A stretch of DNA of 64,000 bases from Streptomyces sp. DH-12. GTDB taxonomy: Bacteria > Actinomycetota > Actinomycetes > Streptomycetales > Streptomycetaceae. The position numbers were made by a program, and so were the translations under genes. The stretch is from contig NZ_PPFB01000001.1 in the NCBI RefSeq assembly GCF_002899455.1, positions 6,106,001 through 6,170,000 of the forward strand, given 5' to 3'. Positions 59,704-64,000 of this stretch are shown piece by piece. Positions within the stretch are counted from its first letter, which is position 1. The number at the start of each line of letters is the position of its first letter. The notes beneath the pieces were generated by a model, which ran no database searches, had not been told where the DNA came from, and worked only from the letters and a program-made list of their open reading frames with translations.

Positions 59704-60264
59704 TCAGCCCGCCGCCTCCTTGCGGCGTGCCCGGTAGGCGGCCACGTGCAGCCGGTTGCCGCAGGTGCGGCTGTCGCAGTAGCGGCGCGAGCGGTTGCGG
59801 GACAGGTCGACGAAGGCGTGTCTGCAGTCCGGCGCCTCACAGCGACGCAGGCGCTCCTGCTCGCCGGCGACCACGAAGAACGCCAGCGCCATCCCGCAGT
59901 CGGCGGCCAGGTGATCGGCCACGGAGGCGCCGGGGGCGAAGTAGTGCACGTGCCAGTCGTAGCCGTCGTGGTCGGTGAGCCGGGGCGTGGTGCCGGCGGC
60001 CGCGATCAGCTCGTTGATCATCGTGGCGGCGCTGCGGGCGTCGGGGGCGGCGAACACCGCGGCGAACCGCGCCCGGATCTTGCGCACCGCGGCCAGGTCG
60101 AACTCGGTGAGCACCCCGACCTCACTGACCTCGTGGTCCCGCACGAACGCGTCGAGGGCCGGGACGTCCGGCAGTCCGTCCGGTGTCCCGTCGTCCTCCG
60201 GTGCGGTGTTCACCAGGTCCACCACGGTGCTCAGCGCGCACCGGGTGTCATGGGTGATCAGCAC
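59704..60264 (-). CDS. CGNR zinc-finger / ABATE-domain protein
   Basis: A 186-residue protein with an N-terminal ABATE-type helical domain (about 1-125; DTRCALSTVVDLVNTA). A C-terminal CGNR zinc finger follows (RRCEAPDCRHAFVDLSRN, RRYCDSRTCGNRLHVAAYRARR). The paired cysteines should bind zinc and the basic end suggests DNA binding; a role as a stress regulator is often proposed. The GTG start has GGGAG 7 nt upstream. Confidence 0.87.
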   Translation of the reverse strand: MLITHDTRCALSTVVDLVNTAPEDDGTPDGLPDVPALDAFVRDHEVSEVGVLTEFDLAAVRKIRARFAAVFAAPDARSAATMINELIAAAGTTPRLTDHDGYDWHVHYFAPGASVADHLAADCGMALAFFVVAGEQERLRRCEAPDCRHAFVDLSRNRSRRYCDSRTCGNRLHVAAYRARRKEAAG

Positions 60265-60950
60265 GATTCGCTCCCTGGCCTGGGGGTCGGGCGGGCGCCC
60301 GCCGATGGTGGCCGATGGTAGTGGCTCCGGCGCACCCCGCACCTCCCTGCTCCGCACATGGCTTCGAATCCAACGCGGAACGGCGCCCGCGGGTTCCCGG
60401 GCCCTCGCGAGTACGCGGCCAGGCCACACCCTCCGGGCGTGCCCACACCCGGCCCCGGGCAGCCCTGACAGGCCACCGCGCCCACCCACGCGTCATCCCC
60501 CCGGGCGGCTGCGCGCGCCTCGTTCTCCCGGCGCCCCACGCCTCCGGCCCGGACCCGGCGTGCGCACCCGTCCCCCATCGCCCACGCCCTCGGCCCCGAG
60601 CCGGCGCGCACGCCCCTCGGGCGCGTCCGTGCCCGGCCTCGAACGGGCGGGCGCATTCTCGACGCCGGGCAGCGCCGCCCCGTGCCTCCGGGGCCCCACG
60701 CCCGTCCCGCGCCTCCGGCACCGCACGGGCGTGCGCAGGCCCCTGCGCTCGCGCACCCAGCCCAGTCCGACGGTCGGCCCCGCTTCCGGGCGCGCCCGTG
60801 GCAGCCCTCGATCGGGTGTGGATGCGCCTCGGCGCGCTCCCCCCGTCCCGGCGCACGCATGAGGCCGGGCAGCCCCGTGGCCACGCGTCCGCCCCGGCCA
60901 GGCGCCCGTCTCCGGCGCCAGGCGTGCCCGCGCCCCCGGCGCCCCGCACA

Positions 60951-60998
60951 GCACACCGGCGCCGAGCCGCGGCGACCCGCGGCTCGGCGCCGGTGTGC
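60951..60998. terminator. Perfect 22-bp inverted repeat with CGAC loop
   Basis: Arms at 60951-60972 and 60977-60998 are exactly complementary (outer GCACACC / GGTGTGC). It is the longest perfect stem in the window. It lies 90 bp beyond the end of ssgB, so it may terminate ssgB transcription, although no U-run follows. Confidence 0.8.
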
Positions 60999-61001
60999 GA
61001 G

Positions 61002-61031
61002 CCGTATGCGGCTGCATCCCGTATGCGGCTG
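61002..61031. repeat. 13-bp direct repeat beside the hairpin
   Basis: CCGTATGCGGCTG occurs at 61002-61014 and 61019-61031, with 4 nt between them. Confidence 0.8.
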
Positions 61032-61088
61032 TCCGGGCCCGAGCCGTCACCCCGAGTCGACGGCGCCGGGCGGCTTCGCGGGCCTCGC

Positions 61089-61502
61089 CTAGCTTTCCGC
61101 CAGGATGTGCGAGAGCTCCTGATCGAGGTCGAAGTGCCGGTGCTCCGTGCCGGGCGGCACGGCGGCGTCGGTACGCTTCAGGAAGGACTCCAGAGCTCGT
61201 GCCGGGGCCTCCAGCAGGGCCTCTCCCTCCGGAGAGCTCAGGGCGATGCACACGACGCCCTGACCGTGACTGCGCGACGGCCAGACGCGGACGTCGCCGG
61301 TGCCCGTGGGGCGGTGAAGTCCCTCGGCGAGGAGGTCGCGGGCGAACACCCACTCGACGGTTTCCTCGGCTCCGGTGTGGAAGGTGGCGTGCACGGCGTA
61401 GGGGTCGGCCGTGTCGTACCGCAGGCCTGCGGGGACAGGCAGGGAGGACTCGCTCGACACAACGAGGCGCAGGTGCAGCTCGCAGCTGACCGTGGTGTTC
61501 AT
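61089..61502 (-). CDS. ssgB: Sporulation-specific cell division protein SsgB
   Basis: A 137-residue SsgA-like protein (MNTTVSCELHLRLVVSSESS, YAVHATFHTGAEETVEWVF, TGTGDVRVWPSRS, HFDLDQELSHILAES). It matches my memory of S. coelicolor SsgB essentially throughout. SsgB recruits FtsZ to sporulation septum sites in aerial hyphae, together with SsgA. It is the most conserved member of the SALP family, and a good marker of a sporulating actinomycete. It lies in its own unit, divergent from the PGPGW membrane protein; the ATG is fixed by the family N-terminus. Confidence 0.96.
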   Translation of the reverse strand: MNTTVSCELHLRLVVSSESSLPVPAGLRYDTADPYAVHATFHTGAEETVEWVFARDLLAEGLHRPTGTGDVRVWPSRSHGQGVVCIALSSPEGEALLEAPARALESFLKRTDAAVPPGTEHRHFDLDQELSHILAES

Positions 61503-61693
61503 AAGCGCCAGGGCCTTTCGCTCAGTGTGCGCTCGGGGATTCGCACGTCGGCGAAATCGACATGCCACCTACGGTGCCGTTGTAAACCCCTCTGCGTGTT
61601 TTGCGTGGGATTACGTAACTCTTCCGGCCGAGAGATCGTTCGGACCCCGCGCCCGTTCCGGTGACGTCTCCGGCTCCGGTAGTGTTGGGCTGC
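61503..61693. promoter_or_regulatory. Divergent promoter region of ssgB
   Basis: The 191-bp region is less GC-rich than its surroundings. It holds the palindrome TTACGTAA (61611-61618) and, on the minus strand, GTTTAC about 85 bp before the ssgB ATG. ssgB is known to depend on a stress-type sigma factor in S. coelicolor; I cannot fix the promoter here. Confidence 0.4.
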
Positions 61694-62152
61694 ATGAACA
61701 CGGGGAGTAACAAGTCCGGCGAGGCCGTGATCGCGGCCCACGGGGTGACGGTGGACGAGAGCGAGCGTCAGGACGAGCGGGGGCTCGGGTCGAGGGCGCC
61801 CGAATTCGTGAAGGCGCGGCGCGCGCTGCACCTGAGCTGGCAGGTGGGGGTCTTCGTCGTCGGTCTGGCCGTGGTGGTGGCCGGCGTGCTGATGCTGGTG
61901 CTGCCCGGCCCGGGGTGGGTCGTGATCTTCGGCGGCATGGCGATCTGGGCGACCGAGTTCGTCTGGGCCCAGCTGGTGCTGCGCTGGACCAAGCGCAAGG
62001 TCACGGAGGCCGCCCAGCGGGCGCTGGACCCCAAGGTGCGGCGCCGCAACATCATTCTGACCTCGGTCGGCCTGGTGGTCGTGGCCGCGCTGGCCGGCTT
62101 CTACCTGTGGAAGTTCGGTCTGCAGATGCCCTGGAAGATCAAGGACCAGTGA
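61694..62152 (+). CDS. PGPGW-motif transmembrane protein (TIGR02611 type)
   Basis: A 152-residue protein with a soluble N-terminus and about three membrane spans. The central hallmark is LMLVLPGPGWVVIFGGMAIWA, followed by a basic stretch (RWTKRKVTEAAQRAL). The function of this actinobacterial family is unknown. It is divergent from ssgB and upstream of tRNA-Val. Confidence 0.9.
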   Translation: MNTGSNKSGEAVIAAHGVTVDESERQDERGLGSRAPEFVKARRALHLSWQVGVFVVGLAVVVAGVLMLVLPGPGWVVIFGGMAIWATEFVWAQLVLRWTKRKVTEAAQRALDPKVRRRNIILTSVGLVVVAALAGFYLWKFGLQMPWKIKDQ

Positions 62153-62231
62153 CGGGCGCCGGGGGTCGGGCCGCCTGGTCCCCGGTGGTCACGGGCACCC
62201 CCTGACATGGGGTAATGTTCTTCCTGCGCCC

Positions 62232-62303
62232 GGGCGATTAGCTCAGTGGGAGAGCGCTTCGTTCACACCGAAGAGGTCACTGGTTCGAACCCAGTATCGC
62301 CCA
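62232..62303 (+). tRNA. tRNA-Val (CAC)
   Basis: A 72-nt cloverleaf: acceptor GGGCGAT pairs with ATCGCCC, D-arm GCTC/GAGC, anticodon loop TTCACAC (anticodon CAC), T-arm CTGGTTCGAACCCAG. Discriminator A; CCA not encoded. Single tRNA gene, a second Val isoacceptor in this window. Confidence 0.95.
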
Positions 62304-62667
62304 CCGGATCAAGCGGTCCGGCTCACCGACAGTGAGCCGGACCGCTTCGTCGTGTGCGACAGGGCGCTCCCGCTTCGGCCCCCACGCCGTTCCGCTTCGC
62401 CCGCGTTCACCCAACCGTGACCTTCCGCGCGGCCCGCCGCGGCCGCCGCCGCGTTGTTCGGCCGGTCGGTCGCGGGCGCGGGGACCTGCCGCTTTCCCTC
62501 CCGGCCCGGATCTTCGCCGGACGCACCCGTCGCCACGCCCCCGCGAGGGCCCGCCATCAATTCCTGTCCGAATCATTGACGCGCCCATGAGGCCTCCGTA
62601 CCTTGTGCCAGCAAGCGCTTACTTGAAACGATTCACAAGCGGTCGGGAACGTCGCGGGGAGGCTCGT
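62304..62667. promoter_or_regulatory. Upstream region of second sugar operon, LacI-type operator
   Basis: No gene is seen. A purine/pyrimidine dyad TGAAACGATTCA (62624-62635) matches the LacI-family pattern, and an AAGCGCTT palindrome lies just before it (62613-62620), 30-55 bp upstream of the binding-protein start. The regulator gene is not in the window. Confidence 0.6.
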
Positions 62668-63957
62668 ATGCAGCAGGGCAAGGGTGTGGAGAGGCGGACG
62701 GTCCTCAAAGCGGCGGGAGCCTCGCTCGCCGTCACGGGGCTCGGCGCGGCGGCGACCGCCTGCGGTGGCGGAAGCGGTTCCGGAGACGGAACGGTGACGA
62801 TCCGTTATGCCTGGTGGGGTGCCGAGGACCGGGCGCGGCGCATCAACAGGACCATCGATCTCTTCGAGAAGAAGCACCCGAAGATCAAGGTCAAAACCGA
62901 CTTCCAGCCGTACACGGATTTCTGGAAGAAGTTCAACACACAGGCCTCCGGCGGGAATCCGCCGGACGTCTTCCAGAATGCCATCGGATTCCTCCGTAAA
63001 TACGACGCGAAGAATGTGCTCCTCGATCTCCATGAGCAGGTGAAGGCCGGCAACCTGCGGATGGAGGGCTTCCGGGCGGGCCTGGAGAAGTTCGGCGAGA
63101 TCGACGGCAGACTTCTCGGCGTGCCCGTGGGTTCCAACTCGATGGCCCTCGTCATCGACAAGCCCGTCTACGCCCGCGCCGGGATCACGCCCGAAATGGG
63201 CTGGACGTGGGACGACTTCGACGAGGCGTTGACGCGGGTGCGCGACCGGGCGGGCCGGGCCGGCGACAGCGGCATGTACGGCGTCATGTACCTCTACGAC
63301 CTGTACCTGCGTCAGAACGGCACGGCGTTCTTCACCGAGGACGGTCTCGGTTTCACCGAGGCGGACCTGACCCGGTGGTGGACGAAGGCGGAGAAGGGCG
63401 TGAAGTCCGGCCTCTTCGCCGACCCCAAGAAGGTCGCGCAGATCAAGCCCAAGTCGGCGCTCTCCGCCGAACTCGCGGGCAGCGAGTTCACCTGGGACAA
63501 CTTCACCGTCCGCTACACCTCCGAGGGCAGGAGCGAGTACGGACTCGCGCCCATCCCCACCACCGACGGAAAGCGGACCGGCCAGTACCTCGGCTCGCTG
63601 ATGCTCAGCGCCTCCCGGCGCACCCAGCACCCGGTGGAGGTCGCGAAGTTCATCGACTTCATGGTGCACGACCCCGAGGTCGCCACGATCATGGGCTACG
63701 ACCGCGGTGTGCCCGCCACCACGGCCCAGTACGAGGCGTACCGGCCCACCGACCCGGTGAACAAGGCGATCGCCGCCTACGAGGAGTCCCTCGTCGAGGC
63801 GGGCGTGCTGGAGCCCATCACCCCGCACCCGAACGGCGCCGACATCTGCGAGGCCGCGTTCCTGCGCATCGGCGAGGAGCTGGGGCTGGGCAAGCGGTCG
63901 GTGGCCGACGCCGTCGAGCAGTTCTTCAACGAGTCGAAGACCGCCCTCAGCGGCTGA
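62668..63957 (+). CDS. Sugar ABC transporter substrate-binding lipoprotein
   Basis: A 429-residue extracellular solute-binding protein (family 1). The N-terminus combines a twin-arginine (VERRTVLKAAG) with a lipobox (ATAC, Cys about 32), suggesting a Tat-exported lipoprotein. The mature part has TIRYAWWGAEDRARR, NPPDVFQNAIGF and a long carbohydrate-binding C-terminal half (GYDRGVPATTAQYEAY). It follows a LacI-type operator, and a permease gene follows. The transported sugar is unknown. The start ATG has GGGGAGG upstream. Confidence 0.9.
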   Translation: MQQGKGVERRTVLKAAGASLAVTGLGAAATACGGGSGSGDGTVTIRYAWWGAEDRARRINRTIDLFEKKHPKIKVKTDFQPYTDFWKKFNTQASGGNPPDVFQNAIGFLRKYDAKNVLLDLHEQVKAGNLRMEGFRAGLEKFGEIDGRLLGVPVGSNSMALVIDKPVYARAGITPEMGWTWDDFDEALTRVRDRAGRAGDSGMYGVMYLYDLYLRQNGTAFFTEDGLGFTEADLTRWWTKAEKGVKSGLFADPKKVAQIKPKSALSAELAGSEFTWDNFTVRYTSEGRSEYGLAPIPTTDGKRTGQYLGSLMLSASRRTQHPVEVAKFIDFMVHDPEVATIMGYDRGVPATTAQYEAYRPTDPVNKAIAAYEESLVEAGVLEPITPHPNGADICEAAFLRIGEELGLGKRSVADAVEQFFNESKTALSG

Positions 63958-63968
63958 GGGGAAACGCC

Positions 63969-64000
63969 GTGACACACGCCCCTGCGACGGAGGTCCGGGC
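63969..64000 (+). CDS. Truncated start of a probable sugar ABC permease gene
   Basis: A GTG with GAGGGGA just upstream begins 12 nt after the binding-protein stop and runs off the window (VTHAPATEV...). Only about ten codons are visible. The permease assignment rests on operon context. Confidence 0.5.
   Translation, partial: MTHAPATEVR

Larger units (their letters stand above)
60265..61088. other. Gene-free stretch with degenerate repeats and a long hairpin
   Basis: About 820 bp without a protein-like frame; all long open frames give Arg/Pro/Gly-rich nonsense. Internal sequences around 60617-60680 and 60786-60840 resemble each other imperfectly. A perfect 22-bp hairpin (60951-60998) and a 13-bp direct repeat (61002-61031) lie at the right end, before ssgB's 3' end. 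Confidence 0.55.

Noticed and set aside
60315..61664. A 449-codon open frame on the plus strand
   Set aside because: It is Pro/Arg/Ala-rich without domains and crosses ssgB in antisense.
1..64000. Insertion sequences, prophage, CRISPR array or secondary-metabolite cluster
   Set aside because: No transposase, integrase, phage structural gene, spaced repeat array, or polyketide/peptide synthetase was found.

Overview
The window is chromosomal DNA of a Streptomyces or very close relative. It is very GC-rich with strong G/C bias at third codon positions. It carries ssgB, a cell-division gene of sporulating actinomycetes, and many GTG starts. Regulators of LacI, TetR, LysR, MocR and XRE-TPR type are frequent, and stop/start overlaps of the ATGA or GTGA form are common. 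I see no insertion sequence, phage, integrase or CRISPR array; the region reads as core chromosome.

Layout. 1-12.1 kb: a PP2C/SpoIIE-type phosphatase, an XRE-TPR regulator, a Nudix hydrolase, a divergent LysR/SnoaL-like pair, 3-hydroxybutyryl-CoA dehydrogenase, a secreted glycoside-hydrolase-like protein, a divergent EamA/MocR pair whose start codons overlap, and small enzymes. 12.5-18.9 kb: a LacI-controlled operon for uptake and hydrolysis of a galactoside (binding protein, two permeases, GH35 beta-galactosidase). 19.2-24.2 kb: argC-argJ-argB-argD-argR, with an ArgR-type promoter and a 31-codon ORF fitted exactly between argC and argJ. 24.3-27.0 kb: an ApbE / FMN-binding protein / ferric-reductase-like operon for extracytoplasmic flavin electron transfer. 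28.1-30.9 kb: argG and argH, which complete arginine synthesis from citrulline.

31-39.5 kb: an aldo-keto reductase, a TetR-MFS export pair, a PlsC-type acyltransferase, a secreted glycerophosphodiesterase, a sigma-like protein with an 18-bp tandem repeat, acetyltransferases, two small membrane proteins and a HAD hydrolase. 39.5-42.5 kb: metN-metI-metQ, preceded by a candidate Cys/Met leader peptide. 43.5-50.2 kb: a cobalamin group (CbiET, a BluB-CobT fusion with a ~640-residue disordered N-terminus, and a CysG-like SUMT/dehydrogenase), followed by a TrmH methyltransferase. 51.2-54.9 kb: a membrane-anchored Ser/Thr kinase, small conserved proteins, an APH-like kinase and a zinc-ribbon protein.

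54.9-55.2 kb: tRNA-Gly, tRNA-Cys and tRNA-Val on the minus strand. 55.3-57.2 kb: pabB-pabC-like folate genes. 57.2-62.3 kb: GNAT, DsbA-like, small membrane and CGNR proteins, an ~820-bp gene-free stretch with a perfect 22-bp hairpin, ssgB, a PGPGW membrane protein and tRNA-Val(CAC). 62.6 kb to the end: the first gene of a second LacI-type sugar ABC operon, which runs off the window.

The strongest leads for something undescribed are the coupled mini-ORF in the arg operon, the sulfur-amino-acid leader before metNIQ, the MocR operator built over two overlapping start codons, and the long-tailed BluB-CobT fusion. None of these amounts to a proven new system from sequence alone.
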